A stretch of 7,662 nt of DNA, taken from positions 1 through 7,662 of the forward strand of contig JBLHKS010000292.1 in assembly GCA_047620505.1 (NCBI GenBank), given 5' to 3'. The first letter of the stretch is position 1. Each line of letters begins with the position of its first letter. Positions 1-6,170 of the stretch are shown here, in pieces. The stretch is from JBLHKS01 sp047620505 (GTDB lineage: Bacteria; Verrucomicrobiota; Verrucomicrobiia; Verrucomicrobiales; DEV007). The notes beneath the pieces are model-generated. The model saw only the letters and a list, made by a program, of their open reading frames with translations. It ran no database searches and was not told the origin of the DNA. The position numbers were made by a program, and so were the translations under genes.

Positions 1-123
1 ACGCTCGTCCTTCGCCGAGATGTAGAACGGAGGTTGAAGGAGGAAAACGACAGAACTCAGAGCGATCAAAACGAGAACGATGATCGATCCGGCGAGGATT
101 GGCCGAGAAGTTTTTGATTTCAT
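1..123 (-). CDS. Membrane-anchored protein, N-terminus only (cut by left edge)
   Basis: An open frame begins at an ATG (complement of 121-123) and stays open for 41 codons to the window edge, so only the N-terminus is visible. The peptide starts MKSKTSRP, a short basic, cytoplasm-facing segment. It continues with a strongly hydrophobic stretch at about residues 9-29 (ILAGSIIVLVLIALSSVVFL), then a polar start QPPFYISAKDER. This is the pattern of an uncleaved signal anchor or a first transmembrane helix with the rest of the protein outside the membrane. There is no Ala-x-Ala cleavage site and no lipobox cysteine. No domain is visible, so the function cannot be named. The upstream region has a plausible promoter (168-195) and one copy of the CGGTCGGT motif in its leader. 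The gene was found by reading the edge of the minus strand; the start is probable but its Shine-Dalgarno signal is weak. Confidence 0.7.
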   Translation of the reverse strand, partial: MKSKTSRPILAGSIIVLVLIALSSVVFLLQPPFYISAKDER

Positions 124-135
124 GAGTCCGTGTTT

Positions 136-143
136 CGGTCGGT
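136..143. promoter_or_regulatory. CGGTCGGT motif, copy 1
   Basis: This is an 8-bp direct repeat of CGGT, 12 bp upstream of the left-edge gene's start codon. Read on the minus strand it is ACCGACCG, and it lies just downstream of the candidate promoter's start point. The identical octamer occurs in the two other larger intergenic regions of the window. A protein-binding or leader-RNA role is inferred from that recurrence alone. Confidence 0.35.
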
Positions 144-167
144 TGGATTTCTGGCGGCGATGCGAAA

Positions 168-195
168 ATTCTATCGAAATCCCCAGATAACTCAA
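168..195 (-). promoter_or_regulatory. Candidate sigma-70-type promoter for the left-edge membrane protein
   Basis: On the minus strand, TTGAGT (complement of 190-195) is followed after 16 bp by TAGAAT (complement of 168-173). These match the -35 and -10 consensus at 4 and 5 of 6 positions. Transcription would start near 161, leaving a leader of about 40 bases that contains the CGGTCGGT motif. This rests on sequence similarity only. Confidence 0.35.
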
Positions 196-232
196 TCTTT
201 ACGAGCTCGGTCGATCAGCAGCTGCTGTCGGA

Positions 233-258
233 GAATTTAATTAAGGTTTGCGAAATTC
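233..258. promoter_or_regulatory. Inverted repeat upstream of the antitoxin, possible operator
   Basis: GAATTT at 233-238 is the exact reverse complement of AAATTC at 253-258. A perfect TTAATTAA palindrome (237-244) overlaps the left arm. The right arm overlaps the candidate -35 box of the toxin-antitoxin promoter. Phd/YefM-family antitoxins usually repress their own operon by binding palindromes at the promoter, so this is the natural place for such an operator. The arms are short and AT-rich, so chance is possible. Confidence 0.3.
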
Positions 259-275
259 TAACAAAGCCGTTTAAT
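248..275 (+). promoter_or_regulatory. Candidate promoter of the toxin-antitoxin operon, near-leaderless
   Basis: TTGCGA (248-253; 4 of 6 matches to the -35 consensus) lies 16 bp from TTTAAT (270-275; 5 of 6 matches to the -10 consensus). Only seven bases separate the -10 box from the antitoxin ATG at 283, so transcription would start at or within a base or two of the start codon. That agrees with the absence of a Shine-Dalgarno sequence. Confidence 0.4.
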
Positions 276-282
276 ACCAAAA

Positions 283-603
283 ATGGTTCAAATTCTGAAA
301 ACTATCGGCGTTCTGGAGGCCAAGTCCCGGTTGTCCGAAATTTGTTCCGAAATCGCGAAATCCGGCGACACGGTCGTGATTTCCAATCGCGGCGAGCCGC
401 TTGTTGAGGTTCGTCCGATTCGACAGCCGGGTCAGGCAGGCGATGGACCTGGCAGCGAGGGAATCCTCGATTGTCTTCGCACCTGTCGTCAACGATTCGG
501 GCCGCTGGAGGAGGAATTCGAGATTCCACGCTGGTCGCCGGAATTTCGTTTTAACGATCGAGATCCGTTCGCGGATTACTGGACAGATCCAGCCGAAAAC
601 TAA
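283..603 (+). CDS. Phd/YefM-family type II antitoxin
   Basis: This 106-residue protein is the likely antitoxin of a toxin-antitoxin pair. Residues 4-46 have the Phd/YefM DNA-binding fold pattern. VLEAKSRLSEICSEIAKSG corresponds to the helix in which this family reads 'eaRa.l.elld.v..G'. It is followed by the strand TVVISNRGEPLVEVRPI, matching the family's 'vvItrhGkpvAvlvp'. The remaining 60 residues, ending RWSPEFRFNDRDPFADYW, are acidic and aromatic. They fit the flexible tail with which such antitoxins wrap and inhibit the toxin. The ATG at 283 is chosen because the family similarity begins within a few residues of it; there is no Shine-Dalgarno sequence. The PIN toxin gene starts 13 bp after the stop, the usual antitoxin-first order. 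The antitoxin probably represses its own promoter alone and with the toxin. The family call is firm; the exact toxin contacts are inferred. Confidence 0.85.
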   Translation: MVQILKTIGVLEAKSRLSEICSEIAKSGDTVVISNRGEPLVEVRPIRQPGQAGDGPGSEGILDCLRTCRQRFGPLEEEFEIPRWSPEFRFNDRDPFADYWTDPAEN

Positions 604-616
604 GCCTGCCGACTCG

Positions 617-1021
617 ATGAGGTATTTAATCGATACGTCGATTTACGCGCAGCCGCTCCGGAAAAATCCGTTGCAGCAGGTTCTGGAGCGCTGGCAGCAG
701 GTCGGGTTCGACGCGACTGCGGTTTCGATCGTCACCGAAGCCGAGGTCCTCTCCGGCCTTTATCTTCATGGCGGCGAACGACGTTTTCACTATTATCAGA
801 ACAGCCTGCGGGACCGCGTTCAAATTCTGAATGTCGATCCTCCGGTCGCTCGACTTTACGCTCGGCTCAAGGCTCGGCAGACTCGGATGAACCTGCCATT
901 GCCAGAAAATGATCTGTTTGTCGCCGCCACCGCGAAGGCCCACGGGCTGACGGTGGCGACGTTGAATCGGAAGAGTTTTGAGCAGATCGAAGGCCTGACC
1001 TGGGAAGATTGGAGCCGCTGA
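617..1021 (+). CDS. PIN-domain (VapC-like) RNase toxin
   Basis: This 134-residue single PIN domain is of normal size for a VapC-type toxin, a metal-dependent RNase that blocks translation by cutting RNA. It opens with YLIDTSIY, giving the first metal ligand, Asp6. The second acidic residue is Glu43 in SIVTEAEVLSG, and the third is Asp99 in PENDLFVAATAKAHGL, the family's 'DllIAAtA.ahgl' block. The last block, TVATLNRKSFEQIEGL, matches 'lvT.N.rdFe.i.gl', but the usual fourth acidic residue is Ser120. The frame is open back to 401, inside the antitoxin gene. The ATG at 617 is chosen because PIN proteins begin a few residues before the first Asp. Co-transcription with the antitoxin is implied by the 13-bp gap. 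There is no Shine-Dalgarno sequence, so translation may be coupled. Activity is likely but not certain given the missing fourth acid. Confidence 0.87.
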   Translation: MRYLIDTSIYAQPLRKNPLQQVLERWQQVGFDATAVSIVTEAEVLSGLYLHGGERRFHYYQNSLRDRVQILNVDPPVARLYARLKARQTRMNLPLPENDLFVAATAKAHGLTVATLNRKSFEQIEGLTWEDWSR

Positions 1022-1025
1022 GCGG

Positions 1026-3413
1026 TCACTCCGTGATTTCAATCAGCTCTCCGTCCACGACGAGTTGCACGGCCTGACCAACCGACAACCACTGGGTCAA
1101 CTGGATGTTCGTGGCGAGCAGCTCGAAGTACTCTTCGGAGCCGAATTTGATCTTCCGACTTTTTTGCGATTCGGCCTTGAGCGCCTGAGCATCCGCGTCA
1201 ATCCAGCCGCCATCGGCCTGAAAATAGAACGTCTTTCCAGCGACCGTTTGTGACTGTGTCAGGCCCGAAACGTTCCCGCCGAGCCTCTCGATCGCATTGT
1301 TCGAACGGCCAACGCTTCCCGCACCGCTCGCGTTTTTCAGCTCGCTTGTCGACGTAGCGCCTGCAACTCCGGCGGCTCCATCTTTTTTCTGGAGACTCGA
1401 CCTTGCAGCGTCAGCTTCGCCCGCGACGCTCAAATCCGCGAACGGATCGCTTGCTCCCGGAGAGGACCTCCGAGTCGCTGATTCGCGAGGGGATCGAGTC
1501 AGGTTCAGGCCGGTACCGCCCTGTGGTTGGCTAACCTGGCTGGTCCTGAAATCCTCCGGCACTCCTCGGCGAGCTTCGTCTTCAACGATCAAATACGTCG
1601 TGTACGGCGTTACGATTCCGTGTTTTCGAGCAAGCTGAGCAACTTCATCGCGCAGCTCATCGCTCTCGCCTTCAAGCCGAATTTTGTCTAACAAATATCC
1701 CACTCGGCGGGTCGCCCAGAGGTTCGCGACAAACGCATTGTCCTCGCCTCCTTTGCCGAACTCGATCGGAAACTCGAATGCGGTTTCCTTGCCGTTAACC
1801 CAGCCGGTCAGCACGACGTCGCCGCTGTTTTTCTCTCGGTTGTAGCGGCCGAAGACCAGCAGCTGCTCACCGCGAAAAAGATCCGGCAAATCCTTCGGGT
1901 AACGCTCTCGAACCCAGTCGACGCCCTCGATTTTCAGCTTCAGATTCGCGAGAATCGGGTCAGAGATTTTGGCGTAGAACGAAGAAACCTTCTCTTCGAT
2001 GTCCTCATTCGGAAGCACGTACTGGCTAACCGCGCGGGTCTCCTCGGTGACTCGATCGAGCAGGTGAGTGTTGATGTCAGTGCCGACGCCGAAGCAGAAA
2101 ACGCGGACCTGCTTTTTCTGCTCGCCCATCGCTTTCTTTACGCTCGCGACGATCACATCTTCATTGGTTGAGCCCAAAGTCGGCTTGCCGTCCGTCAGGA
2201 AAATCACCTGCGTTGGCCGCCCATCCTCGACCGCAGCGGTCGCCGTCTCGATCGCCTCAGTCAGGGCTTCCTCAATCGCGGTTCCCCCGATCGCGCGGAC
2301 TTTTTCGACGAATGTCAGGGCCTTTTTCCGATTCTTCGGCGTCACCTTGACCAGCTCTTCGAAAACCGGATCCGCCTCGGTCGAAAACCGAATCACCTCG
2401 AACCGATCCTCCGGATTTAAGCTCTCGATGCAGAACTTCATCGCCTCTTTCGCCTGCTCCATTTTTTCTCCGCGCATCGAGCCGGACGAATCAAAAACGA
2501 AAATCACGTCCTTCGGCGTCACCTCGATTTCAGCGTCGTCATCCCAGAGATTCGGGCTGAGCAGCAGCATAAAATGGCCCGGCTCATCGGTTCCGTCCTC
2601 GTGATAAGTCATGAAATCCAGCGCAACCGGATTGTCGCCGCCAGGCCGTAGCGAATAATAAAGAACGAAGTCTTGGTCAGTCGCCATCCCCTTTTCTTCC
2701 AGTCCGATCACAGCTTTGCGTTTGCCTTTGCGGGCGATCTCAACTTCATGGGAAGGCGAGTAAACCGTCTTGAGCGTGTTGTCGCCGCTGGCTTCGATCT
2801 CAATTTTCATCGCAAAATCGTCGATCGGTTTGCGGCAATATTTGGAAACGTTCAACGGGTAGGCGTAGCGAACGAGATTGCCGTCTCTTGGCAGAAGTTC
2901 GGTGTACTGAATCCGGACTTCCTTCTTGGAATGCGGTTCGATCGGGAAAATCCTGACCTTGAACAAATCGCGGCCGGCGTATTCGAAAAGTGCCGGGTCT
3001 TTCGCTCTCCGGACGATGTCTTCGTAGATCTTGCGAGCGGCTTTTGCGTCGAGGAGTTCGGCTTCGACGAGTTCGCCGTTCACCTCCATTTCGAAGCGGT
3101 CGATTCGCGCGTTTTTCGGAACAGGAAAGATGAAAGTGCCTTCGAGCCGCCGCGAACTCTGGTTTTCGAAAATCTGTTGAACCTCGGTCGTGACCAGCTG
3201 GTCTTTGATTTTGATGTCGACCCGTTGGCTCTTCAAATCGAGAGGCATGAACTGGTGAATCGGGCGCGGAGGCCGACGGTCGGGCGGCCTGGGAATGCTG
3301 GTGAAATCGTCGACCGGTTCGGTGACGATGATCAAGCCGTTGCCGAAAACGGGACTGCTGAAAGCGATCGCAAGCAGCAGGAAGGTCAGGAGAGATTTCA
3401 TAAGTTTGTCCAT
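1026..3413 (-). CDS. Secreted VIT-VWA domain protein
   Basis: This 795-residue protein has a signal peptide (MKSLLTFLLLAIAFSSPVFG, from Met5). A VIT domain lies at about residues 48-180, including LEGTFIFPVPKNARI, AKAARKIYEDI and VRIFPIEPHSKKEVRIQY. A VWA domain spans about 300-485. The metal site is complete: Asp308, Ser310 and Ser312 in DSSGS, Thr378 in GGTAIEEAL, and Asp408 in FLTDG. A helical block ends in HGIVTPYTTYLIVE (about 599-611), typical of the family. A Ser/Ala/Gly-rich linker (about 620-725) leads to a small C-terminal module (726-795; KTFYFQADGGWIDA, SEEYFELLATN) that, from memory, recurs in other VIT-VWA proteins. VIT-VWA proteins bind other proteins; this one's ligand is unknown. 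I see no C-terminal transmembrane segment, sorting signal or lipobox, so it is probably periplasmic or released. The start at 3413 is the longest; Met5 (3401) is an equal alternative. It lies 97 bp downstream of the TPR gene on the same strand. Confidence 0.9.
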   Translation of the reverse strand: MDKLMKSLLTFLLLAIAFSSPVFGNGLIIVTEPVDDFTSIPRPPDRRPPRPIHQFMPLDLKSQRVDIKIKDQLVTTEVQQIFENQSSRRLEGTFIFPVPKNARIDRFEMEVNGELVEAELLDAKAARKIYEDIVRRAKDPALFEYAGRDLFKVRIFPIEPHSKKEVRIQYTELLPRDGNLVRYAYPLNVSKYCRKPIDDFAMKIEIEASGDNTLKTVYSPSHEVEIARKGKRKAVIGLEEKGMATDQDFVLYYSLRPGGDNPVALDFMTYHEDGTDEPGHFMLLLSPNLWDDDAEIEVTPKDVIFVFDSSGSMRGEKMEQAKEAMKFCIESLNPEDRFEVIRFSTEADPVFEELVKVTPKNRKKALTFVEKVRAIGGTAIEEALTEAIETATAAVEDGRPTQVIFLTDGKPTLGSTNEDVIVASVKKAMGEQKKQVRVFCFGVGTDINTHLLDRVTEETRAVSQYVLPNEDIEEKVSSFYAKISDPILANLKLKIEGVDWVRERYPKDLPDLFRGEQLLVFGRYNREKNSGDVVLTGWVNGKETAFEFPIEFGKGGEDNAFVANLWATRRVGYLLDKIRLEGESDELRDEVAQLARKHGIVTPYTTYLIVEDEARRGVPEDFRTSQVSQPQGGTGLNLTRSPRESATRRSSPGASDPFADLSVAGEADAARSSLQKKDGAAGVAGATSTSELKNASGAGSVGRSNNAIERLGGNVSGLTQSQTVAGKTFYFQADGGWIDADAQALKAESQKSRKIKFGSEEYFELLATNIQLTQWLSVGQAVQLVVDGELIEITE

Positions 3414-3479
3414 TTGGAGTTCGAAGGACCAGACTCGGGACCTCGAAAGTTATTAGCTGGTAATTCCTCAAAGAGGGTT

Positions 3480-3487
3480 CGGTCGGT
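3480..3487. promoter_or_regulatory. CGGTCGGT motif, copy 2
   Basis: This copy lies in the 97-bp gap between the TPR and VIT-VWA genes, 66 bp upstream of the VIT-VWA start. It shares the longer core TTCGGTCGGT with copy 1. I see no strong promoter boxes beside it. If it is a regulatory site, the VIT-VWA gene may have control separate from read-through out of the TPR gene. Confidence 0.35.
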
Positions 3488-3510
3488 CTTCGCAATTTGT
3501 GACAAAAACC

Positions 3511-6054
3511 TCAATTCGTGTTCCTCGTCAGATCGAGACCAAGATTTCGACGCAGGTTCTGGAAAAACGGAGCGTCGCTCGGGAGCCGGGCGATTTTTTC
3601 TTTCGCTTCCCGGACGGTCAGGCCCTCGGCAAACCTGAAAACCCGCTGATCGGTTTCGTCAGCGTCTTCCCACGTTTCGATTTCACCGAGCCGCCGACGC
3701 CACAGCGCGCTGAGCAGGCTAACCGCATCGTCGGATCGCTCTTCGGCTTCAAGTTTCTGAAGCCAGAATCCGATCGGTTCCGTCATGTGAAAAATGCTGG
3801 TCCGATTCTGTTTCCACTCCAGAAACAACACGCTGAAATCGATCTCCAAACCTCGAAACTCAGCCGCGCGAAGTGCCAACTCGCAGATTTTTGCTTGTTG
3901 CTCGGCAGCGTCCCACTCGCTTGGATCGAGAGCGAGCTGACGAGTGATCTCAGCCTCGATTTTTGAGGCCTCACCGTGATAAAATGTCGCCAGCAGCTGC
4001 TGGGCGCCGTCCCAATCGGCTGACAGTTTTTTAAGCTTGTCAGGCTGGCCTAACCGGTTGCTCAACTGGGCCTGGAGTTCCTCAACCGAGATGTCTGGAA
4101 ATCCATCAGGATTCGCAGCAACGGCGAGATTCCACCATGTCGGTTTCGGCTCAGCTTCCGGGTCACCCATCAGCGAGAGCAGCGCGAAATGGGCAAGGTT
4201 CGGATGCCGAAGCATCGCCTCGTTCAAGGCGCGGAAGCTCGTTCGAGAGATATTTTCGTCGATTCCGGCTCTCGACCAGAGCCAGCCAAAAAGGTAGTCC
4301 GGCGGATTTTCCGGAAGATCCTGGCTGAGGCAGGCGGTCAGCGCATGAAGCCAGTTCTCAGTGAAATTTCTTTCGACGTGCGCACGAATAATGAGTTCGC
4401 ATTTCGCGAGGTCGAGTTCACTGAGAATTTTTCCACGAAGATCCGCGTTTTCCGGACTAATCGAGTGCACCAGGCGGATTCGGACGATGTCGTCGTCTGG
4501 AAATTCGTTCAGCACTTTTCGATAGGCCTTTGCGGCTTCGTCAGGCGCGCCAGTCAGCTCGCAGATCGCTCCAAAGCGAGCAATTTCGCGAGCGGCGGCT
4601 TTTTTCGCGGGTGAAAAATGGGCTCGAGCAGCGTTTGCAATTTCGGGCGAGATCGATTCGAGCGGCCCTACCTTTTGAGATGCGCTCTCAGCCGTCAGGA
4701 CATCGCCAACCAGACCTCTAACGAGAGAGATCGCCTCTCCAGCTTCAGAAATTTCGCCAGTCCGGTCGAGCAGGATTCCGTGGTCGTCGAGCGCAAAAAT
4801 CGAGGTCGGATCCGCATCGACTGCGTAGATGATCGGCAGCGGATCCTGCGAGCTTTCGTCACTCGAAATCTCCTTTCCTGGATCGAGCAAGCTGCCCAGC
4901 GGCGCAGTCGGCTGCCAGAGCAATTGGTGATCGAAATTGTAGATTTGTCCACGCGGCTGACGGGCGAAATTCTGAGGCTGATGCCAGTAGCCACCGCGGA
5001 TCGGATCATCCCAATGATAGCCAAAAAACCTGTCTGAACGATCGCGGATCGGCAGACTCGCCTTCGCGCTTTCGGCCAGCTTTATCGACGCTGGTCGGTT
5101 GCCCGACTCGGAAAGCAAAACCGCCAGCGCCGCCTCGCCGGTCCACGGATTCGATGACATCGGAATCGTGTTTTCGAGAATCTCGATCGCCAGAATCCAC
5201 TCGCCGAGATCGAGCAATTCGTTGATCAGTCCAGGCGCGAGAGCCGGCGTAATTCTACCGGATTCAAGCAGCTCGCGCACCCTCGGCTTACCTTCTTCGA
5301 TCTCACCGGTCGCGAGAAAAAATCTCGCCAAGCCCGCCTCCGCCTCAAGCCCACCGTCCAGTTCGACCGCCCGTTCCCAGGCCGTTCGCGCTTCGTCGAT
5401 CTGTCCGTCGTATTCGAAAAACAGGGCGTGTTCGAGCCAGACTTCCGGGTTAGCGGGCTCAAGCTCCATCGCGCGTTCGAGATACGGATCCGGATGGGTT
5501 CGCCTCGTGATTTGGGCCATCGAAAGCAGATTTCGGGCCGACGGTCGACGCTTTCCCAGCTTTGCGATGAGCTCTTCTTCGTCACGCTCGATCTGCCGAA
5601 TCGCGCTCAGCCCGCGCAGCCACTCCTCGCGGCTCTCGGCCTCATCGTAGATCGCCCAGATCATCGTCCAGGCCTGCTCTGTTTGCCCCAACCGACCACG
5701 AAAATTCGCCTCGGCCTCAGCCAGCATCTGCCCGCCGAATCGGTCGACGGTTTCCTGCAGAATTTCGAGCGCTTCTGCCGATTTTTGCTGCAAATGCAAA
5801 TTCCGAGCTTCGAGAAGCCAGCCGGAGGGCTTGTCCGGCACGAGTTCCTGGCGGTGTTTGATCCACTTGTCCGCCTCCTCGAATTCTTGCTGGCTTTCGA
5901 AAATCAAAAGGAGCGTTCGAAGCGCTTTAAGATCTTTGCCGTCCGAATTTTCGAATCGAGATTCGAGTGACTCGACCGAATGCATCCGGAGGCGCTGAGC
6001 GTGAACCGACACCGCTGTGATCAGCATCGCGAAGATCATAAAGTGCGTTTTCAT
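3511..6054 (-). CDS. Exported TPR-like repeat protein, function unknown
   Basis: This 847-residue protein is almost wholly helical. It starts MKTHFMIFAMLITAVSVHAQ, a signal peptide with a probable cut after VHA at residue 19, so it acts outside the cytoplasm. Tetratricopeptide-like helical pairs fill about residues 40-265. The clearest is at about 202-234 (PEVWLEHALFFEYDGQ, then EARTAWERAVELDG). More follow at about 493-530 (AICELTGAPDEAAKAYRKVL), then degenerate repeats to the C-terminus. About 335-440 do not fit the repeat and are rich in aromatic residues and Gly. TPR arrays are protein-binding scaffolds; no catalytic motif is seen. The frame is open upstream to 6351, but ATG 6054 is chosen because it gives the signal peptide and the longer form would overrun the divergent gene at 6171. 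GGCGGG abuts the ATG, too close to serve as a Shine-Dalgarno. It probably leads the VIT-VWA gene in one transcription unit. Confidence 0.82.
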   Translation of the reverse strand: MKTHFMIFAMLITAVSVHAQRLRMHSVESLESRFENSDGKDLKALRTLLLIFESQQEFEEADKWIKHRQELVPDKPSGWLLEARNLHLQQKSAEALEILQETVDRFGGQMLAEAEANFRGRLGQTEQAWTMIWAIYDEAESREEWLRGLSAIRQIERDEEELIAKLGKRRPSARNLLSMAQITRRTHPDPYLERAMELEPANPEVWLEHALFFEYDGQIDEARTAWERAVELDGGLEAEAGLARFFLATGEIEEGKPRVRELLESGRITPALAPGLINELLDLGEWILAIEILENTIPMSSNPWTGEAALAVLLSESGNRPASIKLAESAKASLPIRDRSDRFFGYHWDDPIRGGYWHQPQNFARQPRGQIYNFDHQLLWQPTAPLGSLLDPGKEISSDESSQDPLPIIYAVDADPTSIFALDDHGILLDRTGEISEAGEAISLVRGLVGDVLTAESASQKVGPLESISPEIANAARAHFSPAKKAAAREIARFGAICELTGAPDEAAKAYRKVLNEFPDDDIVRIRLVHSISPENADLRGKILSELDLAKCELIIRAHVERNFTENWLHALTACLSQDLPENPPDYLFGWLWSRAGIDENISRTSFRALNEAMLRHPNLAHFALLSLMGDPEAEPKPTWWNLAVAANPDGFPDISVEELQAQLSNRLGQPDKLKKLSADWDGAQQLLATFYHGEASKIEAEITRQLALDPSEWDAAEQQAKICELALRAAEFRGLEIDFSVLFLEWKQNRTSIFHMTEPIGFWLQKLEAEERSDDAVSLLSALWRRRLGEIETWEDADETDQRVFRFAEGLTVREAKEKIARLPSDAPFFQNLRRNLGLDLTRNTN

Positions 6055-6062
6055 CCCGCCAA

Positions 6063-6092
6063 ATTTAACGCGGATGCCCGGGAAAGTGTCAA
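6063..6092 (-). promoter_or_regulatory. Candidate promoter of the TPR gene, near-leaderless
   Basis: On the minus strand, a perfect -35 box TTGACA (complement of 6087-6092) is followed after 18 bp by TTAAAT (complement of 6063-6068; 4 of 6 matches). Eight bases separate the -10 box from the ATG at 6054, so the transcript would begin within a few bases of the start codon. The arrangement repeats what is seen at the antitoxin gene. Confidence 0.5.
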
Positions 6093-6106
6093 TTGGATGT
6101 AAAAAC

Positions 6107-6114
6107 CGGTCGGT
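6107..6114. promoter_or_regulatory. CGGTCGGT motif, copy 3
   Basis: This copy lies in the 116-bp divergent region, 52 bp upstream of the TPR start and 56 bp upstream of the plus-strand gene at 6171. It sits just upstream of the TPR promoter's -35 box, a usual place for an activator site. It could serve both directions. A weak TTGATT (6117-6122) and GATAAG (6138-6143) pair on the plus strand lies beside it, but the 15-bp spacing is poor. Confidence 0.35.
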
Positions 6115-6170
6115 CGTTGATTTGAGGCCGCGAAAACGATAAGCTGGACGCGCTCTCAGCCCTGACCACC

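Noticed and set aside
401..616. Upstream extension of the PIN-domain frame inside the antitoxin gene
   Set aside because: The PIN fold begins a few residues after the Met at 617. The extension has no family resemblance and overlaps the better-supported antitoxin frame.
3363..3372. GCGATCGC and many CGATCG sites, resembling the cyanobacterial HIP1 repeat
   Set aside because: The full octamer is rare here; the abundance of GATCG is explained by favoured ATC and TCG codons in adjacent positions.
3420..3447. Imperfect hairpin (TTCGA/TCGAA arms) just before the VIT-VWA start, possible leader switch
   Set aside because: The stem is broken by a bulge and an A-A mismatch, and it matches no riboswitch or leader that I know.
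3465..3477. Short hairpin CCTC-AAA-GAGG after the TPR gene, possible terminator
   Set aside because: The stem is only 4 bp and no T-run follows in the needed direction, so it would not stop transcription.
2673..3638. Open plus-strand frame of 321 codons
   Set aside because: It lies opposite the VIT domain coding sequence and crosses the intergenic gap. The composition is that of a shadow frame, with no signal peptide or domain.
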